A stretch of 64,000 bases of DNA from Urophycis tenuis (Eukaryota > Chordata > Actinopteri > Gadiformes > Phycidae): contig JAXIVH010000010.1 of NCBI GenBank assembly GCA_036785325.1, forward strand, positions 8,764,599 through 8,828,598. Direction: 5' to 3'. Shown piece by piece: positions 1-30,500 of the stretch (its first letter is position 1; each line of letters begins with the position of its first letter). Position numbers and translations under genes: made by a program. The notes below the pieces were generated by a model. The model did not search any database. It was given only the letters and a program-made list of their open reading frames with translations, and was not told the DNA's origin.

Positions 1-1216
1 ATGTATTGGAAGGCAGGATGTGGCTGGGGTGTTTGATGCCCAGCTGAAAGGTTCTGGGTTTGAACCCCCAAAGTCGGCAGTTAACCTGGAGACGTAATTG
101 AGCTTGGATGCCTAAACTGTTCCTGCTCAATTTCTTTGGAAAATGTCTAATGCTAAAAGACTCATAAAACATGGCAATGATTGTTTATGTTGTTTGTTTT
201 TAACTGACTTCAATCGAACATGTAGCCTTATCTCGAGCCGCAAAGCTGTATCTGGGTCAGAAGCACTCGATTGCACCACCAGCATTGTTTTGTTGTGACT
301 GTGCCTGTGGAACATGGATGGTCTGTGTCCTCATTCCTGTCTTTACGACTTCCTCTGTTTAAACAAACACACCAGAGTGTCGAGAACACTTATCACTGGC
401 TTCCTGTAAATTCTGGGTGATTTCTGATAATGACTAGTAGACTCTTGGTTATGAGATCAGTGTGATAGGTTGATCACCAAGGTCCACAGCCTAATGTGTA
501 GGCATCCTTGAGCAAGATGCCCCTTACCCCTACCTGCTCCTTAATGACATGTATGTGTACTGTCTAACCCCTGCCTGCTCTTTCATGACATGTCTTTGTA
601 CTGTTTAACACCTACTCCTCCTTAATGACGCTTCTGAAGTCACTGAAAGTGGCTTTGAATAAAAGTATCTGTTAACTAACCAGTAATTTAGTTAGTTAGT
701 TAAGTTAGTTAACCTTTATTGTCTCTTTGCAGAGAAATTTGTCTTGGGCATGCGAGAGTACTGGCTTCACATACATCACATGACATCACAATTACACTTA
801 ACACACAGTTGATTGCTCACAGTTATTGCACTATTCCCTAATATTGCACCAACCCCTAATGTTGCAGCACCGCTTCACATAAAAAACACAACAATATGAC
901 ATCACAATTACACCTCATAGTTGATTGCTCACAGTTATTGCACTATTCCCTAATATTGCACCACTCCCTAATATTGCACCAACCCGTAATGAAGCAGCAC
1001 TGCTTCACATGAATGTTTAATAAATGTATTATTTAGACAATGACGTTCTTGCAAGTGTCGACTGCGTAATGAATACAGAATGATAGTTAAAGTATAATAT
1101 AGACTAGAATATAAACAGAATATAGAATATGAAATGTACAATAAATAAAGCGTGTCTTCACACTTCATTCTTTCTGTCTCTCACTCACTTCTTCTCACTC
1201 TCTCCCCCACCGCCAG
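1..1216. repeat. gls intron with fish interspersed-repeat remnants
   Basis: No coding exon seen. A fish SINE-like block lies around 440-665, with the recurring phrase 'gagcaagatgcccc' followed by repeated 'ccttaatgac' pieces. From about 690, 'ttattgtctctttgcag' resembles the reversed 3' tail of a fish retroelement. It is followed by a roughly 115-bp segment present twice in tandem (about 780-894 and 895-1010), sharing 'attgcactattccctaat'. A T/C-rich tract leads into the acceptor at 1215-1216. Confidence 0.45.
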
Positions 1217-20499
<19,283 letters not shown>

Positions 20500-22440
20500 T
20501 ACCACCCCATGGCCACCAAGTGGTGCCACTGTAGTTCGATTTCGAGATTTCGCGGTAAGGTGGAACGAATAAAGCCTGGGGTTACTGGAGTGGTTCTGTA
20601 TTCACAACGGTCCGTCTCTTTCAGTAAAGATGAATGTCTGATCGTTGTATGTTTATAATTTAGTTTGACAGGGTTAACAGGTTATTAATAGAGGTTAAAA
20701 TTCACATTGTACTTTGTCATTAGTTCTCTTTAAGTAATGTAATGGCTTTCCTGGACGCGTTCTGCTTCAGAGCAGAACTTTAACTCTTTTTTTTTCTACC
20801 AGTGAAGGAAATGCACCAATACTATTCAAAAGTAAGTGTACACTACTATGAAAACTATATGAGATTAGTATATATATTGTTATTGAACCACTGAAATATC
20901 AATTGACGTAGATCGGTGTACTCATACTCAGATTTAGTTATAGAGTGGGTAAACTGCATAGCAGCATTGTCACATTGAACACCATAACAAATACCAGTAG
21001 CCTATGTCGGCAGTCTGATGTTTCCCATACTGCCCATTCACGTACACGCCGTCGTGCACTACAGGCACACCACTGTTCCTTTAGATGTGCAAGTTCTCAA
21101 TGAGATGAAACCAGTATATTTTGTAAGGTATTATACGGTAATTCCCTTGTATAAGCGACTCAAGTCCTCCTCAAATCTAGCCTCACTTCATAGACGCTAG
21201 AGGGTGATAATTGATCCAGAATTAAGCAGTATAACTAAATTGAATAATTTTACATTACTAAAATCTATATTTATTTCCTTCAATCTTGTGTTTGAAACTT
21301 GAGTACGGGTGAAGTTATTACTGTATCTCTTCAACCAGATTCCCCCAGGGAGGCGAACAGCAGTCACAGATTTAAACGTTGCCTGCTTGTGCGTGGAACA
21401 ACTAACATTCCAGGTGTTATTGTTATTGAAGGGTGTGCCTTTTAGTTATGCTTTGAAACAGACGCAGCTAATGTGAGGTATATATTTTAGGGGAGAATGA
21501 TATTTGTTAAACAGCAGAACTAGAAAACCAGGACAAGCACTTTTGAAATCGGTTTAATTTGCACTCCTGTAATACGGCAATAAATTTAACAACCCCTGAA
21601 TACTAATGTATCGACAAATCTGATGAATGCAACCGATTTCTTTCACTGAATGTAAACACTTTTAAAGATGCCATTTTCCGTGTCATGTCCACGCTGCCTG
21701 CCTCGAACCAAACACAAACACTCCTGAATTCCGGAATCGGCAACAAATTAGCAAGTCAAGGGCTACATGAACAACATTGCGCTGCAGATATGATTCTGAT
21801 CTCAACTGGCAATATGGCAATACAAGGCCTCTATCACTGATGTGTATCAACCGTGTGTGTGTGTGCGTGCGTACGTGTGTGTTTACTTGATGAACATGTA
21901 TAACTATGTTACATTCGTTATAATAGCTTTTGTTATGTCTGGGCTTGAGTGAGATGATGGGGACAAAATTCTCAAAGTCACCATTACAGACAAATGCATT
22001 ATTGTGTTAATTGTAATTGTAAAACATGTATTAAAAAATATCTTACATTGAAGCTTATTAAATGCATTAATTGCATTTTGTTGTAATGCAGAATTGATAG
22101 TTGATATTGTGCAGCCATACCAATAAAATGTACTTGGGGGTGAGTATAATCTATGACATTAAAAATACATCTGAATGTTATTTTGAACTTGTAGCTTTAA
22201 ATTAATTGTTCATGTCTGTTTTATGGTAAATAAAAACAATGTTTTGTATCGTTGATAATTGGCTTGTGACAGTTTTGGATGATTACCCAATGAGAAAGTA
22301 AGACAGACATGGAAATATCAGAATGTTAGATGTACAGTATTCTTTATGTTGCAAGTTCCTGATAAGAGTGTACAGTACAGATGTTATTTGCTTTTGGAAC
22401 ATATATTCAATGTTTATTTTAATAAACAAAAAGTAAATTG
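20500..22440 (+). other. gls: gls (KGA) 3' UTR region
   Basis: Non-coding after the KGA stop. An early AATAAA lies at 20568-20573, 69 nt after the stop and followed by T/G-rich sequence. A distal AATAAA lies at 22421-22426. The stretch between is AT-rich without recognisable genes. Use of the distal site would make a UTR of about 1.9 kb and bring gls close to the stat1 end. Confidence 0.55.
22413..22426. terminator. Back-to-back poly(A) signals between gls and stat1
   Basis: 'tttattttaataaa' contains AATAAA on the + strand (22421-22426) and, in 'tttatt' (22413-22418), AATAAA on the - strand. It lies between the convergent gls and stat1 genes and could serve both. No transcript evidence is available here. 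Confidence 0.4.
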
Positions 22441-23211
22441 CACCTTTGTCGATTATTATTTTGTCTCTAGTGCCAGACTAAAATAATACATAGAAGTCAA
22501 CCTGACCAGACCTTATGATGGATTTTGAAATTGCACATTTAAAGCTTCACCTATTACAAAAATAAAGCAAGCAGGAGATGATATAATGTATTATGATATG
22601 GAATAGCACCAGCAGGAACTTGCTATTTCATTTTCATGTCGACCCATTCAAGTTTTGTCTTGCCTCGCATTCAAACTTCATCGACAGCAAAATTATTACA
22701 TTTTGTTTTGTTGATGTACAGGACTCAGACGCCACGATTAATGGAAACCTTTTTAGGGAACCAAATAAATGGTGATATTTCACACAAACATTAGAAAAAC
22801 TTGGAATATTTTATACAATAAGATGGTTTACCCCAAAGTTATTGTTCTTCCTCTTCCTTCAAGGCAGCTTCCTATGGAGTTACTGTGGGCCATTGCGACG
22901 CGTATGTTAATCAATGGTGGTAATGGTTGCATACATGGTAAAAAAATAAAAAGCAACACATGCATGTGTGAAATGTAATTCAAAATTGGTCATCCTCCTT
23001 ATAGGCCTATATCCTTATACATATCCTTAATACAAATGAAATAAAATAAATACAGATGTGCTGGTTTCATTGGCAATTGGTTACTTCTTACAAAAAATGT
23101 ATGAAGCTCGAAGAAAATACAGTACAAAGATCTGCTTTGAAAAAAAAGTACCACAGTTTGGAACGGTTCCCCCTGGCACAGCTGAGAATATCAAAGCGAC
23201 AGTAAGACAGC

Positions 23212-23412
23212 CACAGGGGGGCGGCAGTGGTAGTAGTAGTAGTAGTGGGTAGAGCGGGTGAACAGAGAGCCACTGTTCACCTGCCGACCCACTAACCGTA
23301 GGGTCGGCGGTTCGATCCCCCTCCTCCAAAACTGTCCACATGTCGAATCCCACAAATGTACTTATTGTAAGTCGCTTTGGACAAAAGAGTCTGCTATATG
23401 CCCCTTTACCCT
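23212..23412. mobile_element. SINE-like element abutting the stat1 distal stop
   Basis: A tRNA-like head with box B-like 'cggttcgatcccc' near 23308-23320 is followed by the typical fish SINE tail 'gtaagtcgctttggac' and 'gagtctgctatatgcccc'. It ends at the TAA of the candidate last stat1 exon, so it would be 3' UTR of that transcript. Confidence 0.6.
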
Positions 23413-23514
23413 TTAACAACCATCCCCATCAGTTTGCAGCTCATCAAAGGGGAAGAAACTTGGCTCAATTGAATGAGTGATGTCAAACAGCTGGGGGAAC
23501 AGCTCCTCCACCCC
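23413..23514 (-). CDS. stat1: Candidate last stat1 exon (exon 23), acidic tail
   Basis: After acceptor 'cttttgcccctag' a 33-codon frame begins GVEELFPQLFDITH and ends FDELQTDGDGC with TAA at 23413-23415. The composition, acidic with Phe and Leu, is typical of an activation domain. It is in phase with a possible donor (TCG then GTATTA) near the end of exon 22. Human STAT1 also has a separate last coding exon at this place, giving 23 coding exons in both. The weak donor is the main doubt. Confidence 0.5.
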   Translation of the reverse strand, partial: GVEELFPQLFDITHSIEPSFFPFDELQTDGDGC

Positions 23515-24528
23515 CTAGGGGCAAAAGCAAAAGAAAGGGTGTTATCAAATTGTGCGAGGCAGAAAAACAAGTATTTATGTGTGCTACATCAGAAGGCAGG
23601 CAATGCTAAAGGTCCTTACACACCAGACGCGTTTTATTCGCGCGAATATTTCGCATATTACAAACTATTAATGTTGTTATGACTGCATGCACACCGAACG
23701 CGATTTTTCGCAGCGAAAACGCGACAAATTTTTTTCTCGCAACAGGGTCGATTTTTTAAGCGCGATAAAACACATCATCCAATCATGTTACATGGAATTG
23801 ACCCATGTCACACAATGTAGGTTATGTCACAGTACCCCGATTTACCTCACAACCAACAATGGCAGATTTACTGATTGTTTGCGTGTCCCACCGGTCCCAC
23901 CACCCAATACTGTATGATAAGAGGAATAAAAACTACAAAGACAACGAAATGAAAGATAACGTGTGGCAAACGCTAGCTACCCAGCTGGGCTACGAAGACA
24001 GTACGTATAACATCGGTTATATATGTACATTCAGTAAACCTCAGCATCAACAATGACAGCCAACTTATAACATTGTCGTCGTAATGCCGGCATATCCAAA
24101 AGCGCCTCAAATTGGCCGACGGTCATCCTGAAGTACGACCGAAACCGGCCGTGATAGAGTTTTAACTCTTGAACGAGAGTATGGTACTCCCCCTCTCTTT
24201 CCCGAGTTTGTAAAATAGGGTGCACCCAAAACCTTCTCCTTTTACGTGCGGCAAGAAACATGGCAAACTCATCGTCGCTACTGCTGCTGCTAGACATGTC
24301 CATTTTACTCATAAATTAGCCGTCCCGAATTTTTTTCGCACATTCCATGCACAAATCTCGCATTGACGCAAAATCGCATCGCTGCCTATGTGAATACTTT
24401 TGACGCGAGAAATTCGCAGGCGATTTTTTTCGCAAAAACGCACCGCAATTTCGCATCGCGCCAGATGTGTAAGCACCGAATTGATTTTTTTTTATGCCAA
24501 AATCTAAGGTAGGCTACCAATATGGCAA

Positions 24529-24597
<69 letters not shown>

Positions 24598-27500
24598 GAG
24601 AGAGAGATTATAAAATAATATTTTTTTTTACAATTATTATTATTATTATATATTTGAGATGACTGACTGTGGTTTTTATGAAGTTAATGCGAAGTTAATG
24701 TTAATGCACTGTATAAAAACTGTATGATTTGATTATTTTTTTAATAGCTTTGAACCAGTTTATGAAATTCTTTTCTTAGAACCAAAGATTCAATTCAACA
24801 TATTCTACGTCATTGACATCATGCTCCTTTCTGCAGCGTGGCTATAATACCGAAGGAGAGAACTCCATGCTGTCCAGGCCGGTACACATGTGCTCCTCGG
24901 GTGATGGAGGCGGAGTAGGGTTCCTGGAGAGCCGAAAGCATCCCGTTACTACTCAGTCAATTAGCAGACACCGTTATCCAATGCCACTTCTTACATTTTA
25001 TGTTCAATCTGTACACCTTTGCTAGCGGGGTTTGTTACCAAAGTATGATTCCAAAGTCACTTACATTGACCAATGGCCAGATTTTTTCGCCAAGTAGCCA
25101 TTGGCTTTTTTCACTGTGGTAAGGAAAGGTCAATGGTTAGTAAACAGGTGCATACTCTGTCATAAAGGCAATAAATTAGAGGTGATAAGGTGATAACCAT
25201 GTCACAATATTGATATCCTATTTCTTTACCGGATGAGCCATATTAAAACATTTTCAACATAACATAGTCATATGAATATTTCTCAGTTCCCAGGATATGA
25301 TTTTATAACTCTGCCAATCTTAGTGAGAATTGAGAAGCTAACCATGCTACGCTATACAGCTTTCTGTGGTATTGTAGCACTAATCTTGGTAGAATTGGCT
25401 CCATAGCACTCAGCAAATCTTGGTAATATATGAGAAGTGCGAACCGTGCTATGCTACAGGGTTTGCTGTAGAGCTGTAGCACTATTATTGGAAGCATTGG
25501 GACAAGAGCTGATTTTGGTACGATTGGAGAAGCTAGCCGTGCTACCAGGTTTGCTGTAGTACTGCTGGAAGGCGCAGTCCCTGGGGATGTCTGGGTAGAG
25601 GTAGAGCAGAGGGTTTGTGCTCTTGTTGCTGGCATCTTTGAGATGGAAGTTGCAGAGGATGTCGGCCAGCTCGTCGTTCGCCAGCTCCTTCTTGTAGGGC
25701 TCCACGGCGTGCACCTTGGTCACTGATCGTAGAACAAGCGGAGGTCAACCGTTAGGATTGGCAAGGAAAGGTTTATTTATTCGTTCGGCAGAAGCTTCCA
25801 TCCAAAGCCACTTTCAGTGAATTTAGATACATTGAGGATCAGCTAGGGGTTAAGGAATCCTACACAAGGATTGGGCGTCGAACCCAGTAGGACCTTTCGC
25901 CTGGTAGTCGAACACTAGCCACTGCACACTACGGGAGCTATTTTGGGTGAGGCCAGGCGTACCGCCATTGGATTTGTCCACCCAGCTAAAGGTGATGGCT
26001 CCCTCCTTGATGCTCTCACTGAAACGCAGCAGGAAGGTTCCCATGGGCATGTTCTGCAGCAGTGTATGTGTTGACTCCCTGCTGACAAAGCCCATGATGT
26101 GCCTGGCGAAGTGAATAACACTTATTCAGTAATCAAAGAAAGAATAATGTTGTAATTCCTGTATTGACTTAAAATGTAATTGACTTGGGGCGTGACAGCA
26201 AAGCAAGATATATTTAAATGGATCTCTTACCCGTCACGCCAAATTGGCAACAAGTGTTTTTTAATCAGGTCCAGAATGCCTTCGATCCAAACCCAAATGC
26301 CATCACACTAACCACAGACAGACACAACGCAGTAGTTAGTAAGTATAACAACAGCAGCACAAACAAGTAACCATTCAAACAAAAGCTTAAGTTTGACATT
26401 TAAAAGGCAACAAGATAACTTTATCATTACGATTTACTGACCAGAGTTGCCACCTAATAGGTGACCAAATGTAAGTCATGTTTTGAAACACTGTTAAGGT
26501 TTGGTTAAAATCTATTTGGCTGGACTGTGTATGAAGCACTAGAGGACATTTATTTTGAAACCATGGACACAGGAAATGGGGACACTCATTGTCATGGACA
26601 GGCATTAACATGTGGTTATTACAAGACAGCAGGCCATGTTGAGAGGGTAAAGGTTGACCCATAGAAGGTGCCCTGTTAGCTCTGCCTAACATTTGTCACC
26701 TATCATTCATCACCCCCAAAAATCTCAAGTTATCGTATGAAATATGTAAGCTATCATTAGCAACTTAGCATGGCCACTCTAATGTTATATAGCCTAGATC
26801 AGTGTTTTCAACCTGTGATATGCAGGAGTTTATTCTTGAGATAGACGAATTTCGAATGCAAAAAGAAAATTAATATGGTTCGGTACATGAAGTATTATAG
26901 CGTGTCATTATTTTTGTCGCTTTGTGCATTCCATCATGTGGAACACACTGGGAGTGTAATCTTTTACTTTTAGCTGTTATCTACCATCCACAGCCTTCTC
27001 GCTTTAGTCATTGTGTATACAGGTGGCGCTGGCACTATTTGCTCAGCCACCGCATGCTTATTTATGTATTTTTAATTGTTTGCATTCGAGGGGGTCCGCA
27101 AAAGGTCTTGACGACAATTTAGTGGGAAACTTAAAGTCAAAGTTTGACAACGACGGGCCTAGATAGAAGTGTGACGACTAGTCGACTAATGGCTTGAACT
27201 AACGATTACTAGTCGACTAGAAAAATATTAGCCCTACCGTGCATGTGTTCTCAAACAAAATCTAACAGAAATTGACATGAAGACTACCTACCTTGAAGAA
27301 CTTGTTCCAGGTGACAAGACCATCGTGGTTATCTGAGGAAACAGGCAGTAGTGTACAAAATACATGAGATTGACCACATGGTGGGTTGGTTAATATCTTA
27401 ACATGCGTTAAGATGGGAGAATTAATGACTAACTGACTTGTTTTGTTATTCTGTTTCTATGAGTTGTTCAAGAATTAATGTTCAAATAACTAATGTGGCG

Positions 27501-30500
27501 CTGGAATTGTTTATCTAAAACTAAAAAGACATACGTTTTTTGTATGTTATTCATTATCAATGAGCTATTATTGATTAACGTTAACGTGTTAACGTGTTCA
27601 ATTATTGGTTAAGGAAAATGCAGGAAAGTTGCAACCCTAGAAATAACCTAGCTTAGCTGTTATTCTAATCAACTCACCCACAAACTTGTCCCTCAGCATG
27701 CCTAGCTGCTGCTCATCAAGGCCCCGTTCACCCATGGCCTTGAACTGCCAGCTCAGCACCTCAGACATTTGTTGCCAGGTGACAGGGGGCGGGTTAAGGA
27801 ACAATAGATTCTACAGGAAATGGTAACAGTGGACAGGATGTTGATTATCAACTGCGCTACCTCAACACAAGAGTAAAACTTTTAAAAACGTTTTCAACTA
27901 TGTAATCCAAAAATATAAACTGATTCATATTGAAGACATCTCCTTGTCCAATAATGTTCATATAATATATCAGCCACTCGCATTTTTGAAGACCCTTCTG
28001 TAAACATAACATAGGATGTCTTAGTGTTGACATAGCATGACCTCCTGTCATTCTAAATCCATCAATCAATCATCAATATTGTTGAAAATCAGTTCATAAA
28101 TATTGTCTGCTCGGAAAATGCCGGAAGAAAAAGTAATAAAAAAAGTAATTAGTAAATTAGAAAAAAAAGTAGCTTAAAGTTGCTTTAAGGTACTCGTGAA
28201 GAGACCAACCATTGGCTGGTGGTCCACCGCCATAGCGCTCCACATGATGGATGCCCAGGCCGCGGTACTCTGGTTGCTACTGGAGATGACCACCAGGGGC
28301 AGCGTGCTGGTCTGCACCAATCATGATGGGGAAACAAAAGGGTGTGAAAAACCTACAGATGTATCGTGAAAACTGGATACACGGTGCAAAACCACCAACA
28401 GCTGGGTTGTGGTTAGGATGAGCAGTCCTACTGCAGAACCACAGAACTTCACAGAGACGGCACAGAGCCTGGGCCGGCAACCAGTAACTGAAAAAGGCGG
28501 GGTCACGCCTTGTTTCCTGTTTGGTTACAGAGCCTTGTTCTATCTATAGGCATTTACAATATGTATCTAAATTCTGATTTGTGAGACTAGGATTACCCCA
28601 ATCTCGAAACCCTTTTTTTTTTCTTCCAATGCCTTTGCATCAGACTTCTAGTATGTAACCCTGACTCTTACCCCCAGCCCAAGCTATGGCCAGGAAACAC
28701 TGGGCGTTCTCACCTCAATGTCCAACGTCAGGCCTGGCAGCTTGAGTTCCATCACACACGTGATGAAGTGCAGCTCCTCAGTCACAGTCAAGGGACTCTG
28801 GGGAAAAAGGACATAGTGTGAACCCTGTCTTAAGCCAGGGCTACAGTTAGCCCTGGGAGTTAACCCTGGCCTAACCATAGAGTGAAAGCCACTGCCCAAT
28901 CGTTGAGTATGTACTGTATTTAAGGGTCTTGGATCAAGTTACGTCTTGGATCAAAATGATTTTACAAACATGAATAATTGTGTAATAATTGCAAAGTTAC
29001 AAAAAGTTACAAAAAGACGTTGGACAGAATTCAAAGTACCTCATTTTGTCGGTTGCTCTTAATTTTATCTTCCGTGAGTGACTTGACGGGGGAAAAAGGA
29101 CACATTTTGATTATATTATACAGCTGTATTCTTTTGAATCCATTCTATTCTTCAGTCCTGAAAGACATTGAACAATGTACATCTTTTGCCTTACATTCGG
29201 AAAAAACTAACTGTGGGCCATTAGCAAGTCCTTCAGCACAAGCAAAATAGCTTTGCAAGGGTGTGACCTTCTTAAAATGAGTGGGCAGCAAAAGGAGGAC
29301 GAGTGATCATACCAGGCTCTTGAACTCGGCCACCAAGCCCGTGTTCTCCACGTCCAGCAGCTTACTCACTTCCTTCTTACTGAAGTTGAACTTCCGAAAA
29401 CTGAGTTGAACAAAACGAGTTAAACAAATACACAGACCAGACATTTCCACTACCAAATTCTGTAAAGGGCAGTATTACTTAGTATTTGTATTCTTCTTTT
29501 TTTTTTTTTTTTTACTTACCCGTTGACTGCTCCGATTTCATCAAAATCCCTTAGTTGAAAAAAGAAAACATTTGAAACGATTCAAAAGTTCCCGTATGAC
29601 TTGAGATTATTTACGATAAGGCCTCTTACTTACTTGTCAAAATAAAGAGCAACTTTGGGGGGCATCCAATTAAACGAGGAGAGATTAACCAGGAGCCTGG
29701 GAAATGAATGCAGGTAAATATCAATTTATTTTATACATATATGGGGCCGTCCAGCCTGACTGCCACTCCCACCTAAAACTGGAAGTTGATGGGAGCTTGA
29801 AACTCAAAATGTAACAGAAAACATTTGGGGGTTGCACTACAGAACAGGGCTTGACAATTCAAAAATATAATGGAAATCAGACAACGCCAAGTGCAATATC
29901 CAAATTGCAGGAGCTGCCATTTTTTGACAATGGAAAACTGTGTACTACATTAATAACAGCAGTTTTAAATGAAGTTTCAAATGAAGAAAGGTAGTGCTGC
30001 AGACCGACACATGTCACACCATGGTGGTAAAAGGGTTTTCAGTGAAAATTAAAATCATTCCCAATGGTGAATCATATCGCAATCGTAAGAAGTATCATCA
30101 AAATATAACCACAATATGATTTTTTTCAGCACAACTACACAATGCTTTGTATTACGCAGGTGTTCATTTAAAGATGTTGTATCATTCACAGTTACATTTA
30201 CATTAAAATTTAGGGCATATAGCAGACTCTTTTGTCCAAAGTGACTTACAATAATTACATTTGTCAGAAGAAGGTGAAACACTTCATTGCTGTTAATACA
30301 GTAAATCAGTATCATGAGTTTGTTACAATACAGCTAATACAGTATCATGAATTTGTTCAATGCTATTTCTGCCAAGCGACTGTTGTGATCTACTAAAACA
30401 GGGCAGTGGCCTTATCAGCCCTTACCTTGTTTTGAGCGAGATGCGCACGCCAGTCTTGAGGATCAGAGGTCTGTGGGAAGAGCTTCCTGTGCAGGGCTGC

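Larger units (their letters stand above)
23611..24477. mobile_element. Harbinger-like transposon remnant in the last stat1 intron
   Basis: Terminal inverted repeats at 23611-23631 ('ggtccttacacaccag') and 24457-24477 (reverse complement 'ggtgcttacacatctg') match at 17 of 21 positions. Inside lie the starts of two convergent genes: a + strand MADF-like DNA-binding frame (from ATG 23859) and a - strand transposase-like N-terminus (24031-24312). This is the gene pair expected of a PIF/Harbinger element, internally deleted. No clear target-site duplication was seen. Confidence 0.75.

Noticed and set aside
24813..25025. + strand frame containing GYNTEGE after a plausible acceptor, resembling a STAT tyrosine motif
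   Set aside because: It is antisense to the stat1 transactivation exon; the in-phase tyrosine exon is at 25065-25113 on the - strand.
25303..25635. 110-residue - strand frame at the stat1 exon 20 end
   Set aside because: Wrong frame relative to the exon and built from the tandem copies.
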